64,000 nucleotides of DNA from Micromonospora cabrerizensis (GCF_022230955.1 NZ_JAKKFI010000013.1:1-64000); one strand, 5' to 3'; numbered from the stretch's first letter, positions 51,742-60,562 are shown. Made by a program: numbers and translations. The notes: a model not told the origin generated them from the letters alone.

Positions 51742-52884
51742 ATGGCCAACGACGCAGTTGCGGGCAATGCGACCCGCGTGGCGCCGGCGGGGTCGGGAGA
51801 CGGGGACGATCCGGTCCGCGCCGTTCTGGCCGCGTACACCCATGACCTGATCACCGCGGTCGACGAGACCCTGGCCGCCTTCCTCACCGCCGAGGTCGAC
51901 TCCCTCGCCGAGATCGACACCTCGATGGGTCGCTTCGCCGCCGCAGCGCGAGAAGCCGTCCTCGTCGGTGGCAAGCGGATCCGTTCCACGTTCGCCTACT
52001 GGGGCTGGCGCGGCGCGGTCGGCGGCACCGAGGCGCTGCCGCCCGTGCTGCCCGCGCTGGCCGCGCTGGAGCTGCTGCACACCTTCGCCCTGGTGCACGA
52101 CGACGTGATGGACGCGTCCACCACCCGTCGGGGCCGGCCCACCGCGCACGTCGCGCTCGCCGAACAGCACATCGCCGCAGGCCACCGGGGTGATCCCGGC
52201 CGATTCGGCGAAGCCGTCGCCGTGCTCATCGGTGACCTCTGCATGGTCTGGGCCGACCGGTTGCTGGCCCAGACCACGGTGCCGTCGGCCCGGCTGTTCG
52301 AGGTGCGGCGCTGCTACGACCAGATGCGGGTGGAGACGGTCGCCGGGCAGTATCTCGACGTGCTCGGCGAGAACGACCCGGCGAGCTGGTCGGTCGACCG
52401 GGCGCTACGGGTGGCCCGCTACAAGACCGCCAGCTACACCGTCCAGCGACCACTGCTCTTCGGGGCCTGCCTGGCCGGGGTGTCTGTCGACGACGCGCTG
52501 GTCTCCGCGTACACCCGCTACGGCCTGGCCGTCGGTGAGGCGTTCCAGCTCCGCGACGACCTGCTCGGCGTCTACGGCGATCCGGCCGCCACCGGCAAGC
52601 CGGCCGGCGACGACCTGCGCACCGGCAAGCCGACCACGCTGCTCATGCTGGCCCGCGAGCTGGCCACGCCGGCCCAGCTCCGGGTGCTCGAGCGGGCCGG
52701 CGACGAGCCGGTCGACCGGCTCGCCGAGCTGGTCGTGGAGACCGGCGCGGTGGCCAGGGTGGAGCGGATGATCGCCGAGCGGGTGAGCGACGCGCTGGCC
52801 GCGCTCGACGCCGCGCCCGTGGACCGGACGGCGCGGACCGCGCTGACCGGTCTGGCCACCGCCGCCACGAACCGGCGGGCCTGA
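51742..52884 (+). CDS. crtE: geranylgeranyl diphosphate synthase (polyprenyl synthetase)
   Basis: The product is 380 residues. The first aspartate motif is DDVMD (120-124), preceded by FALVHD; the second is DDLLG in FQLRDDLLGVYGD. It builds prenyl diphosphates by adding isopentenyl units, here most likely the C20 precursor for crtB. No ribosome site precedes the ATG, consistent with a leaderless start. It heads the plus-strand unit crtE-crtI-idi-litR. Confidence 0.9.
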   Translation: MANDAVAGNATRVAPAGSGDGDDPVRAVLAAYTHDLITAVDETLAAFLTAEVDSLAEIDTSMGRFAAAAREAVLVGGKRIRSTFAYWGWRGAVGGTEALPPVLPALAALELLHTFALVHDDVMDASTTRRGRPTAHVALAEQHIAAGHRGDPGRFGEAVAVLIGDLCMVWADRLLAQTTVPSARLFEVRRCYDQMRVETVAGQYLDVLGENDPASWSVDRALRVARYKTASYTVQRPLLFGACLAGVSVDDALVSAYTRYGLAVGEAFQLRDDLLGVYGDPAATGKPAGDDLRTGKPTTLLMLARELATPAQLRVLERAGDEPVDRLAELVVETGAVARVERMIAERVSDALAALDAAPVDRTARTALTGLATAATNRRA

Positions 52885-52912
52885 TGAGCGACTTTCTCGA
52901 GGAGGTGGTCAC

Positions 52913-54394
52913 GTGCGGACGGTGACAGGACGGACGGACCGGGTGGTGGTCGTCGGGGCCGGGCTGGGCGGGCTCGCCTGCGCGCTGCACCTGGCCGGCA
53001 GCGGCCGGCAGGTGACCGTGCTGGAACGCGAGCCGGTGCCGGGCGGGCGAGCCGGCCGGCTCGGGGTCGACGGCTACGAGTTCGACACCGGCCCGACCGT
53101 GCTCACCATGCCCGACCTGATCGCCGAGGCACTCGGCGCGGTCGGTGAGGAGCTGCGCGACTGGCTCGACCTGACCCCGCTCGACCCTGCCTACCGGGCG
53201 TACTACCCGGACGGTTCCACCCTCGACGTGCTCACCGACACCACCCGGATGGCGGCGGAGATCTCCCGGGTCTGCGGGCCGCGCGAGGCCGACGGCTACC
53301 TGCGCTTCGTCGAGTACGCGCGGGAGCTGTGGCGCCTTGAGCGCGCCGACTTCATCGAGCGCAACCTGGACGCGCCGACCGACCTGATCACCGGCAACCT
53401 GCTCAAGCTGCTGGCCGGTGGGGCCTTCCGCCGCCTCCAAACGAAGATCAACCAGTTCTTCCGGGACCCGCGTACCCAGCGGATCTTCTCCTTCCAGGCG
53501 ATGTACGCCGGCCTCGCGCCGCACGACGCGCTGGCGATCTACACAGTCATCGCGTACCTCGACTCGGTGGCCGGGGTCTACTTCCCGCGCGGCGGCATCC
53601 ACGCGGTCTCCAGGGCGATGGCCGGCGCGGCCGAGAAGCACGGCGTGCAGATCCGCTACGGCACCACGGTGACCCGGGTGGAGACCGCCAACGGCCGCGC
53701 CACCGGCGTGCTCACCGCCGACGGCGAACTGGTGCCGGCGGACGTGGTGGTGCTCAACCCCGACCTGCCGGTGGCCTACCGGGACCTGCTGCCCGCCGCC
53801 CCGCAGCGCCGGCTCACCTACTCACCGTCCTGCGTCGTTCTGCACGTCGGCTCCCGACAGGGATATGACAAGATCGCCCATCACAACATCCACTTCGGAC
53901 GCGCGTGGAAGGGCACCTTCGATGAGGTCATCCGACGGGGTGAGCTGATGACGGACCCATCGCTGCTGGTGACCAACCCGAGCCGGACCGACCCGTCGGT
54001 GGCCCCACCCGACCGGCACACCTACTACGTGCTGGCCCCCGTGCCCAACCTGCACCGGGCCCCGTTCGAGTGGCGCGGCGACCTGACGAAGCGCTACAGC
54101 GACCAGCTGATCGGCACCCTGGAGGAGCGCGGCTACGTCGGCTTCGGCGCCGGGGTCGAGGTGCTGCGGGCGATCACCCCGGCCGAGTGGGAGGAGCAGG
54201 GCATGGCCGCGGGCACGCCGTTCGCCGCCGCCCACACCCTCTTCCAGACCGGCCCGTTCCGCCCGTCGAACATGCATCGCAAGCTGTCGAACGTGGTCTT
54301 CGTCGGCTCCGGCACCCAGCCGGGCGTCGGCGTACCGATGGTGCTCATCTCCGGCAAACTCGCCGCCGGCCGGATCACCGGGGAAGGCCGATGA
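52913..54394 (+). CDS. crtI: phytoene desaturase
   Basis: The product is 493 residues. The FAD-binding motif VVVVGAGLGGLACALHLAG is at the N terminus, and the C-terminal block PGVGVPMVLISGKL is typical of bacterial CrtI. It desaturates phytoene, usually to lycopene in four steps. The start is GTG at 52913 after GAGGAGG. Its stop overlaps the idi start as ATGA. No lycopene cyclase gene is in the window, so the end product may be lycopene unless a cyclase lies elsewhere. Confidence 0.92.
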   Translation: MRTVTGRTDRVVVVGAGLGGLACALHLAGSGRQVTVLEREPVPGGRAGRLGVDGYEFDTGPTVLTMPDLIAEALGAVGEELRDWLDLTPLDPAYRAYYPDGSTLDVLTDTTRMAAEISRVCGPREADGYLRFVEYARELWRLERADFIERNLDAPTDLITGNLLKLLAGGAFRRLQTKINQFFRDPRTQRIFSFQAMYAGLAPHDALAIYTVIAYLDSVAGVYFPRGGIHAVSRAMAGAAEKHGVQIRYGTTVTRVETANGRATGVLTADGELVPADVVVLNPDLPVAYRDLLPAAPQRRLTYSPSCVVLHVGSRQGYDKIAHHNIHFGRAWKGTFDEVIRRGELMTDPSLLVTNPSRTDPSVAPPDRHTYYVLAPVPNLHRAPFEWRGDLTKRYSDQLIGTLEERGYVGFGAGVEVLRAITPAEWEEQGMAAGTPFAAAHTLFQTGPFRPSNMHRKLSNVVFVGSGTQPGVGVPMVLISGKLAAGRITGEGR

Positions 54395-55008
54395 GCAGCC
54401 GCGAGGACCACCTCGTCGAGTTGGTCGACGAGAACGGCGAGGCCCACGGCGAGACGACCGTCGCGGCCGCGCACCAGCCCCCGGGGCAGTTGCACCGGGC
54501 CTTCTCGGTGCTGCTGGTCGACTCGGACGGCCAGGTGCTGCTCCAGCGCCGCGCCGCCGTCAAGACCCGGTTCCCGTTGCGCTGGGCCAACGCCTGCTGC
54601 GGCCACCCCCGGCCCGGCGAGTCCCTCGCCGAGGCGGCCAACCGGCGGCTACGCGAGGAGCTTGGCGCGGGCCCCGTCGAGCTGACCGAGGTCGGGGTCT
54701 ACGTCTACTACGCCGAGGACCCGGCGACCGGTCGCGTCGAATTCGAGTACGACCACGTGCTGCGCGGTGATTTCCTACCCGGGGCCCCGCTCCTGCCGGA
54801 CCCGGACGAGGTTGCCGAGCTGCGGTGGGCCGATCCGGCCGCGCTGGAGGCCGAGCTGGATCTCGACCCCCGGTCGTACGCGCCCTGGCTCGGCGGGGTG
54901 GTGGACCGGCTGCTGCGCCCCTCGGGCACGACTGGCACATCCGGCCTAGCCGTGACCCCGCCTGGCTCGTCGGCGGATGACTCGGCGGAGCGGTCGGGTG
55001 GTCGATGA
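54391..55008 (+). CDS. idi: isopentenyl-diphosphate delta-isomerase, type 1
   Basis: The product is 205 residues. The catalytic Cys70 lies in NACCGHP, the Nudix-type block GESLAEAANRRLREELG follows, and the second catalytic region is VEFEYDHVL (Glu119). It interconverts isopentenyl and dimethylallyl diphosphates to feed crtE. ATG overlaps the crtI stop. The last 25 residues are Ser/Gly/Pro-rich and overlap the start of the litR frame. Confidence 0.92.
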   Translation: MSSREDHLVELVDENGEAHGETTVAAAHQPPGQLHRAFSVLLVDSDGQVLLQRRAAVKTRFPLRWANACCGHPRPGESLAEAANRRLREELGAGPVELTEVGVYVYYAEDPATGRVEFEYDHVLRGDFLPGAPLLPDPDEVAELRWADPAALEAELDLDPRSYAPWLGGVVDRLLRPSGTTGTSGLAVTPPGSSADDSAERSGGR

Positions 55009-55942
55009 GGCGCTGAGCGCGGGCGCGGTCGCACGCAGGTTGGGGGTCGCGGTGACGACCCTCCGCACCTGGCACCAGCGCTACGGGCTCGGGCCCAGTG
55101 AGCACATCCCCGGCCACCACCGCCGGTACACCCCGACCGACCTGGCCCGTCTCGAAATCATGCGACGGCTCACCGCCGAGGGGGTGAGCCCCGCCGAGGC
55201 GGCCCGCTGGGCTCGCCAGGCACCCGATCCGACACCCAACGGCACCGTCACCCCGGTCCGGATCCCCCCGTCCGGCCGCGACGGCGGTGGCACCATCCCG
55301 GTCGGCCGAGCCGGCCCCGCAGCCCGTGGACTGGCCCGGGCCGCCATGCGTCTGGATGCCGCGGCGATCAGCGAGACGATCGCGCGCGCCCTGGCCACCA
55401 GCGGGGTCGTCGCCACCTGGGAGGGCCTGCTGCGCCCGGTGCTCGCCGGCATCGGCGAACGCCACGCCGCCACCACCGGCCTGATCGAGGTGGAACACCT
55501 GGTGTCCCGCTGCGTCTCGGAGGCTCTCGCGGCGGCCAGTCGGGCCAAGGTTCCCGCCGGCCCAGCCCGGATCCTGCTCTCCTGCGCCGACGAGGAGCAG
55601 CACACCCTGCCACTGGAGGCGATGGCCGCCGCGCTCGCGGAGGCCGGGGTGAGCTACCGGATGCTCGGCGCCCGGGTGCCGGTGGCCGCTCTCGTCGAGG
55701 CGGTCAACCGGACCGGGCCGGCCGCCGTGGTGCTCTGGTCGCACACCCGGGCCACCGCCGATCCGGCACAGCTCAGCGCATTGCTCGCCGCACCCCGGCG
55801 CCCGTTGCTGGCGCTCGCCGCCGGCCCCGGTTGGCGCGCCGACACGCTGCCCGCCGGGGTGGTGCGGCCGGTCGACCTGGCCGAGGCGGTCTCGCTCGCC
55901 GTCGCGGTCCGTGACTCCCTGGACCAGTCGAGGCGTGACTGA
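54977..55942 (+). CDS. litR: MerR-type regulator with cobalamin-binding-like domain (LitR/CarH family)
   Basis: The product is 321 residues. A MerR helix-turn-helix (about 13-75, GAVARRLGVAVTTLRTWHQR) is joined by a variable linker to a helical domain and a B12-binding-like fold. Compared with Thermus CarH as I recall it, the EH pair is Glu173-His174, and the lower cobalamin ligand is His209 (EEQHTLPLE), 35 residues later, the same spacing. The capping Trp is replaced by His163, and the DxHxxG motif is ExHxxP. Such proteins repress carotenoid genes in the dark and release DNA on light via adenosylcobalamin. Whether this one still senses light is open. Confidence 0.82.
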   Translation: MTRRSGRVVDEALSAGAVARRLGVAVTTLRTWHQRYGLGPSEHIPGHHRRYTPTDLARLEIMRRLTAEGVSPAEAARWARQAPDPTPNGTVTPVRIPPSGRDGGGTIPVGRAGPAARGLARAAMRLDAAAISETIARALATSGVVATWEGLLRPVLAGIGERHAATTGLIEVEHLVSRCVSEALAAASRAKVPAGPARILLSCADEEQHTLPLEAMAAALAEAGVSYRMLGARVPVAALVEAVNRTGPAAVVLWSHTRATADPAQLSALLAAPRRPLLALAAGPGWRADTLPAGVVRPVDLAEAVSLAVAVRDSLDQSRRD

Positions 55943-56018
55943 TCGCACTGTCGCCCAATGATCGCGTGAACTACCGTCGGGCGGGTCCGCCTACCCCGAC
56001 CCCTCCGGGAGCGAGCAG

Positions 56019-56798
56019 ATGCAAGCCCGCGCCTTCCTGGCGTCCGTCCTCGCCGTGGCGCTGGTCCTGTCCGGCTGTGCGGGGCCGGACCACACCATCG
56101 CGCCCGCCGCGCCGCACCCGGTGGAATCCACCACCGCGCCCACACCGTCACCGCATCCCACGCTCGCCAAGCCGCCCAAGCCTCCGCTGCGACCGCTGCC
56201 GGCCAAGCTCCCGGCCGGCCTGCGGCGCAACACCGGCGTACGCCAGGTGGTCCTGACCTTTGACGACGGGCCCAACCCGACCTGGACGCCCAAGGTGCTC
56301 GACCAACTGCGGGCATCCAAGGTGACCGCCACCTTCTGCGTGGTCGGTCGCGAGGTGCAGCGCCACCCGGAGCTGGTCCGGCGGATCGTCCGCGAGGGAC
56401 ACCAGCTCTGCAACCACAGCTGGCGACACGACCTCGACCTCGCCCGACGGCCCGTCAACGAGATCCGGGCCGACCTGGACCGCACGAACAGGGCCATCCA
56501 GAAAGCGGCTCCCGGCGCCAAGGTGTCCTTCTACCGCCAGCCGGGCGGCCGGTGGACGCCGGAGGTGCTGACGGTGGCGAAGGATCTCGGCATGCGCCCG
56601 CTGCACTGGTCGGTCGACCCACAGGACTGGGACAAGCCGAACGCCGCCACGATCGGCAAGCGGATCCACACCGCGGCCGGCCCCGGTGCCATCGTGCTGC
56701 TGCACGACGGGGGTGGCGACCGGGCCGCGACGCTCGCCGCCTGCCCCAGCCTGATCGCCGACCTGAAGAAGCGCTTCGGCATCATCAAACTCCGCTAG
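56019..56798 (+). CDS. polysaccharide deacetylase lipoprotein (NodB family)
   Basis: The product is 259 residues. The signal peptide ends in the lipobox LSGC with Cys20, then comes a Pro/Thr-rich spacer (about 25-70). The catalytic NodB domain has TFDDGP (Asp82, Asp83), HSWRH (metal ligands His133 and His137), RQPGG and LLHDGG. It removes acetyl groups from N-acetylglucosamine polymers such as peptidoglycan or chitin oligomers, outside the membrane. The ATG at 56019 fits the signal peptide. Confidence 0.9.
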   Translation: MQARAFLASVLAVALVLSGCAGPDHTIAPAAPHPVESTTAPTPSPHPTLAKPPKPPLRPLPAKLPAGLRRNTGVRQVVLTFDDGPNPTWTPKVLDQLRASKVTATFCVVGREVQRHPELVRRIVREGHQLCNHSWRHDLDLARRPVNEIRADLDRTNRAIQKAAPGAKVSFYRQPGGRWTPEVLTVAKDLGMRPLHWSVDPQDWDKPNAATIGKRIHTAAGPGAIVLLHDGGGDRAATLAACPSLIADLKKRFGIIKLR

Positions 56799-56851
56799 AC
56801 CAGCTTTGACCTGCGGTTATACCTCTCCCGAAGCCCTTGCCGATACCGATT

Positions 56852-56880
56852 TTGTCGACCGACCGGGCATCACGTATGCT
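56852..56880 (+). promoter_or_regulatory. promoter of the tRNA-Glu/Asp cluster
   Basis: TTGTCG (56852-56857) and TATGCT (56875-56880) are 17 bases apart, a strong vegetative promoter. It lies 72 bases before tRNA-Glu. Confidence 0.7.
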
Positions 56881-56952
56881 TTCCAAGCCTCCGGCGGGGC
56901 CGGATGGGAGCAAGTCCGCTTGAAGTTGCGAGTGTGCAATGATGGCGGGGCC

Positions 56953-57025
56953 GCCCTCATCGTCTAGCGGCCCAGGACGCCGCCCTTTCAAGGCGGTAGC
57001 ACGGGTTCGAATCCCGTTGGGGGCA
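56953..57025 (+). tRNA. tRNA-Glu (anticodon TTC)
   Basis: Acceptor GCCCTCA/TGGGGGC pairs with one G-T. The anticodon stem CCGCC/GGCGG encloses CTTTCAA, giving TTC. T arm ACGGG/CCCGT with TTCGAAT. Discriminator A; CCA is not encoded. Confidence 0.95.
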
Positions 57026-57056
57026 CGACCGGCGCAAGCCGGAGCAACACAAGCTA

Positions 57057-57130
57057 GGTCCTGTGGAGCAGTTGGAGTGCTCGCCGCCCTGTCAAGGCGG
57101 AGGTCGCGGGTTCAAGTCCCGTCAGGACCG
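57057..57130 (+). tRNA. tRNA-Asp (anticodon GTC)
   Basis: Acceptor GGTCCTG/CAGGACC is perfect. The anticodon stem CCGCC/GGCGG encloses CTGTCAA, giving GTC. T arm GCGGG/CCCGT with TTCAAGT; discriminator G. Confidence 0.95.
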
Positions 57131-57232
57131 CAGCGCTGACGCCGCGCATCGCGCGGCGTTCTGCGTATCGGAGCAGGTCGCCCTGCCACCGGTTCGTCCG
57201 GTTGCCGGGTAGCATGAGCCGAGCAGCGATAC

Positions 57233-57306
57233 GGCCAGGTAGCTCAGTTGGTACGAGCGTCCGACTGAAAATCGGAAGGTCGGCGGTTCGACCCCGCCCC
57301 TGGCCA
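57233..57306 (+). tRNA. tRNA-Phe (anticodon GAA)
   Basis: Acceptor GGCCAGG/CCTGGCC is perfect. The anticodon stem CCGAC/ATCGG-like arm encloses CTGAAAA, giving GAA. T arm GGCGG/CCGCC with TTCGACC; discriminator A. Confidence 0.93.
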
Positions 57307-57332
57307 CATAGCCTTTCGCCGGGCTACAGAGG

Positions 57333-57360
57333 TCCCCACCAGCGGAAACGCAGGTGGGGA
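57333..57360 (+). terminator. terminator after tRNA-Phe
   Basis: TCCCCACC pairs with GGTGGGGA, and an inner GCG/CGC closes a GAAA tetraloop past an A-A mismatch. The sequence TCTTGCTGTTT follows, a fair U-rich tail. Confidence 0.75.
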
Positions 57361-57635
57361 TCTTGCTGTTTACGGGTGCGGATCCGCCAGTTGCGGAGGT
57401 GATTGCCCGATGCGGGTGTGATCCACTCGACTTTCTGGAAATCGGGGCATCAGAGGCGGCGGAATACCGCGCTTTCCTGAAAGACGAGTCGATCATGCGG
57501 GGCCACGCGGGTCGGTTGCGCGGCGTCACCGTCTCGGCCGCACGCGCGTCACTGGTCTCGGCCGCACGCGCGTCACTGGGCTCGGCGTCATCGTCTCCGT
57601 CGCGCGGGCGTTCACTGGTCTGGCCGCGCAAGGCG
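57361..57635. other. gap with palindrome copy C, no gene
   Basis: Between the tRNA terminator and the end of the collagen-like gene nothing coding is recognised. It holds dispersed palindrome copy C. After it, 57500-57635 has short direct repeats of GTCACTGG(T/G)CTCGG(C/-)-like sequence of unknown role. Confidence 0.4.
57419..57495. repeat. dispersed imperfect palindrome, copy C
   Basis: The outer ends TGATCCACTCG and CGAGTCGATCA pair with one mismatch. The inner TTTCTGGAAATCG pairs partly with CGCTTTCCTGAAA. The overall length of 77 bp matches copies A and B. Confidence 0.7.
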
Positions 57636-59024
57636 TCACTGGTCTCGGCGTCCCTGCTGGCGGTGCTGCGCCACGCCACTCTGGATCGCCTCCCACACGC
57701 TGCGCCCGGCCTGCCGCAGTGTCTCTCCCGCCTGCTCGGCCAGTTGCGCTGCGCTCTGTGCCCCGCCCAGCAACCCACCCCCGCCGTCACGATCGCCGGA
57801 CGGGCTTGGCCCGGGGCCAGCCGAGCGACCAGGTCGGCTCTCAGGCCCCCCGGTAGACGGCCCTGCCGCATCCTCGGCGTTCCGATCCGCGCCGGTCGGC
57901 TTCCCCCCACCCGGGCCCGCGGACCGCTGACCCTCGGGGTGATGCCGCTCCCCGTGCCGCTGACCCTCGGGGTGCCGCTGACCCTCGGGGTGCCGCTGAC
58001 CCTCGGGGTGCCGCTGACCCTCGGGGTGCCGCTGACCCTCGGGGTGCCGGCCCTCGGGGCCACGCTCACCCTCACGCTGCCCGCCGCCTGGGCCGCGCTG
58101 CTCCTCGTGCGGCCGACCTTCCGGGCGACGGCCCTCCGGACCGCCGGACTCCGGCTGCGACTTCTCGCCCGGCCCAGGGCCACCAGCTCTAACCCCGGGT
58201 CCCCCCGCACTGGGTCCCGGACCTCCGGCAGAGGACCCGGGACCCCCGGCACCCGGCCCCGCGCCACCCGACCCCGCCTCTGGCCCACCCGGACCTGAAC
58301 CTGGGGCGCCCGGACCCAACCCAGGCCCGCCCGCACCTGGACCTGGGCCGCCCGGCCCCGCACCCGCCCCTGCACCAGGCCCGCCCGCACCTGAACCTGG
58401 CCCACCCGGACCTGCACCAGGCCCGCCCGCACCTGAACCTGGCCCACCCGGACCCGCACCAGACCCGCCGTGATCCCCCTTCGACCGGTCCGAACCTGAC
58501 CGACCCTGGCCCGCACCCAGTTCCGGGCGACCCGGGCCTGGCTGGGCACGGTCGGTGACGGCACCGACCGCGCCCGCCTGCTGACCTGACTCATCCACGC
58601 CGTTGGAGCGCCGCGTCGACGCCCGTACCTCAGCAGCCTCCGGCACCAACTGCTGTGCGCCGCGGTTCACGTCGTCGACGGCGGTGCCGGCGGTCCGGGC
58701 GAGCGCCTCGATGATCTGTGGGTTGGTGTCGAGCGTGTCGAGCGCCCGGCCCAGGATCCTGGTCAGCTGTTCCAACCGCACCCGCAACTGCGCTTCCGCC
58801 TGCACCCCGTTGATGTCCAGCTCGCCGCCGTCGAGGTGCACCCGTACGCCGGCGTCGACCTGGAGCAGGTTGGCCACCCGGGCTCGCAGGGACAGGTCGG
58901 CGTCCAAGCCGTCGACGGCCAGCCGGATCGAGTCGACGGAGACCTTCGGGATGTCGAGCAGGACGTCGGGGTCCGGGCTCTCGACGTTCCGGTCCGGTCC
59001 TCGCTGTTGCGCGCTCTCGCTCAT
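57636..59024 (-). CDS. hypothetical protein with collagen-like and HPEGQR repeats
   Basis: The product is 462 residues, without signal peptide or membrane helix. Residues about 1-130 form a conserved-looking domain with VSVDSIRLAVDGLDADLSLR and DVNRGAQQLVPEAAEV. A long Gly/Pro-rich region (about 160-280) has collagen-like GGPG units, then five tandem HPEGQR hexapeptides (about 325-360). A short amphipathic C terminus, SAAQLAEQAGETLRQAGRSV, follows. The ATG at 59024 has GGGAG upstream. Function is unknown. A structural or surface-layer role, possibly linked to spores or gas-vesicle-like bodies, is speculation. Confidence 0.65.
   Translation of the reverse strand: MSESAQQRGPDRNVESPDPDVLLDIPKVSVDSIRLAVDGLDADLSLRARVANLLQVDAGVRVHLDGGELDINGVQAEAQLRVRLEQLTRILGRALDTLDTNPQIIEALARTAGTAVDDVNRGAQQLVPEAAEVRASTRRSNGVDESGQQAGAVGAVTDRAQPGPGRPELGAGQGRSGSDRSKGDHGGSGAGPGGPGSGAGGPGAGPGGPGSGAGGPGAGAGAGPGGPGPGAGGPGLGPGAPGSGPGGPEAGSGGAGPGAGGPGSSAGGPGPSAGGPGVRAGGPGPGEKSQPESGGPEGRRPEGRPHEEQRGPGGGQREGERGPEGRHPEGQRHPEGQRHPEGQRHPEGQRHPEGQRHGERHHPEGQRSAGPGGGKPTGADRNAEDAAGPSTGGPESRPGRSAGPGPSPSGDRDGGGGLLGGAQSAAQLAEQAGETLRQAGRSVWEAIQSGVAQHRQQGRRDQ
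57961..58050 (-). repeat. 18-bp tandem repeat, five copies (HPEGQR)
   Basis: TGACCCTCGGGGTGCCGC is repeated five times, the last copy differing by one base. On the minus strand each unit encodes HPEGQR. The near-identity of third positions indicates a recent, slippage-prone expansion. Confidence 0.85.
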
Positions 59025-59189
59025 GATCTCCCGCCCCGCCTGCACACCGTCCCGGTCGTCCGGGCCGTTCGGCGCGGTTACCCGCTTTCCGGCGGGGCAT
59101 CCCGTCCGTGACGAGTCGGCAACCCTCTGTCTGGAAAAGGCGCCGCGCGAAGCTGCACACCCGGGCATCAGCCGGTATGGTCCGGGCCT

Positions 59190-59714
59190 ATGGGACAGGA
59201 AATGACTGATCCGGCCGACATCCGGCAGGACGCCGACCAGTTCTCCCTACGGTGCAGTCTCCTCGTCCCGGGCGCCGCCGAGCACGCGTTCGCGGTCTTC
59301 ACCGACGAACTGACTGACTGGTGGGTCACCGAGTACACCTGGTCCGGCCCCGACGCTCTCGCGGAGCTGGGCATGGAGCCGCGCGCCGGCGGGATGCTCT
59401 ACGAGATCGGCCCGTACGGGTTCCGCGCCGACTGGGGCCGGGTGCTCACCTGGGACCCACCGCGGCGGCTGGTCTTCGTCTGGCAGATCGGCCCCGACCG
59501 GGCGCCGGTGCCGGACCCGGCCCGGGCCAGCGAGGTCGAGGTGTTGTTTCTTCCCGAAGGGCCGGAGCGCACCCGGGTCGAGCTGGAGCACCGGCACTTC
59601 GACCGGCACGGCGAGGCTGCCGAGGGGTACCGCAAGGCGCTCACCGCCGGCTGGCACGAGCTGCTCACCCGCTACGTCGCCACGGTTTCACGCCGCCCCG
59701 GCACTCCGGCCTGA
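59190..59714 (+). CDS. SRPBCC (AHSA1/START-like) family protein
   Basis: The product is 174 residues. The pattern LRCSLLVPGAAEHAFAVFTD, then WGRVLTWDPPRRLVFVWQIG and a late GWHELLTRY helix, is typical of the AHSA1 branch of SRPBCC proteins, which hold hydrophobic ligands in a deep pocket. The specific ligand is unknown. The ATG at 59190 fits the expected N terminus (an in-frame ATG is at 59202). Confidence 0.85.
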   Translation: MGQEMTDPADIRQDADQFSLRCSLLVPGAAEHAFAVFTDELTDWWVTEYTWSGPDALAELGMEPRAGGMLYEIGPYGFRADWGRVLTWDPPRRLVFVWQIGPDRAPVPDPARASEVEVLFLPEGPERTRVELEHRHFDRHGEAAEGYRKALTAGWHELLTRYVATVSRRPGTPA

Positions 59715-59727
59715 CGAGCGCTCCGCG

Positions 59728-60435
59728 TCACCGGCCGAGCCGCCGGTCACCAGCGGCGCGGCCGCCGAGGTCCCGACCACCCAGGTTCGCGCGTTGGCCG
59801 GCCTCCGCCCCCGAACCGAAGCCGGTGCCGCCCAGCCGGCGCGGCGGTGCGGTGCGCAGCCGTGGGTACTCCTCGGCGAGCCGTCGCTGCACCCGGTCGG
59901 AACGGTCGGCCAGCACCAGCGCCACCGACGGCGTGCCCGACTCGCTGGCCGCCGCCGTCTCGGCAGCCCAGAGCCGGCCCCCGATGACCTCCGCGAAACC
60001 GGCGAGCCAGGAGCGGCGGAAGGCGGCGGGGTGGTCGTCCGCCGGCACGGCGGTGGCGGCCAGGCCGTGCGCCGCCTGCACGAGCAGTGAGGTGAAGAGC
60101 AGGTCGACCCGTTCCAGGTCGCTGGCGAAGCCGAACAGGTGCAGCGTGAAACCGTTGCCCTGCCGGCGGCGTACGCAGCGGCAGCGCAGTGGCTCGGCGA
60201 CCGCGGCCAGCAGGCCGACCTTGTCGCGGGCGTACGGGGCGACGACGTCCAGCACCCGGTCACCGACGGGGTCGGTGGTCGGGTCACGTACGGCAAGCAG
60301 CGCCCGGTCCACCCCGTAGCGGGCGATCAGCTCGGTCGCCTTGGCGGTGAACGCGGCGGCCTCGGCGGGCGTGCAGGCCGGGTCCTCGGCCTGGGCCAGC
60401 AGCTTGCGCACCTTGCTGAGCATCGCCTCGGACAT
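59728..60435 (-). CDS. DUF2786-domain protein
   Basis: The product is about 235 residues. The N terminus, KVRKLLAQAEDPACTPAEAA, followed by AFTAKATELIARYGVD, is the DUF2786 signature. A second domain with VDLLFTSLLVQAAHGLA and RSWLAGFAEVIGGRL follows, then a Gly/Arg-rich tail. DUF2786 proteins are common in actinobacteria and phages, with unknown function; nucleic-acid processing has been suggested. The start at 60435 is chosen for the domain boundary; the ribosome site is weak. Confidence 0.75.
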   Translation of the reverse strand: MSEAMLSKVRKLLAQAEDPACTPAEAAAFTAKATELIARYGVDRALLAVRDPTTDPVGDRVLDVVAPYARDKVGLLAAVAEPLRCRCVRRRQGNGFTLHLFGFASDLERVDLLFTSLLVQAAHGLAATAVPADDHPAAFRRSWLAGFAEVIGGRLWAAETAAASESGTPSVALVLADRSDRVQRRLAEEYPRLRTAPPRRLGGTGFGSGAEAGQRANLGGRDLGGRAAGDRRLGR

Positions 60436-60562
60436 GCCTACAGAGCTACCACATGGGCCGGACATCACCGGGGTCACGCCGGCATTGATCGATAAGTATC
60501 ATCGTCACGGTCGCATGATCAGTCCGATACGGACGGTCAGTCAGCTTCTTCCGGAGGCCCGC

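Noticed and set aside
49424..55942. Lycopene cyclase gene in the carotenoid cluster
   Set aside because: No frame in the cluster shows cyclase motifs; the cluster in this window ends with litR.
57961..58050. CRISPR-like array
   Set aside because: The units are directly adjacent with no spacers and encode an in-frame hexapeptide repeat.
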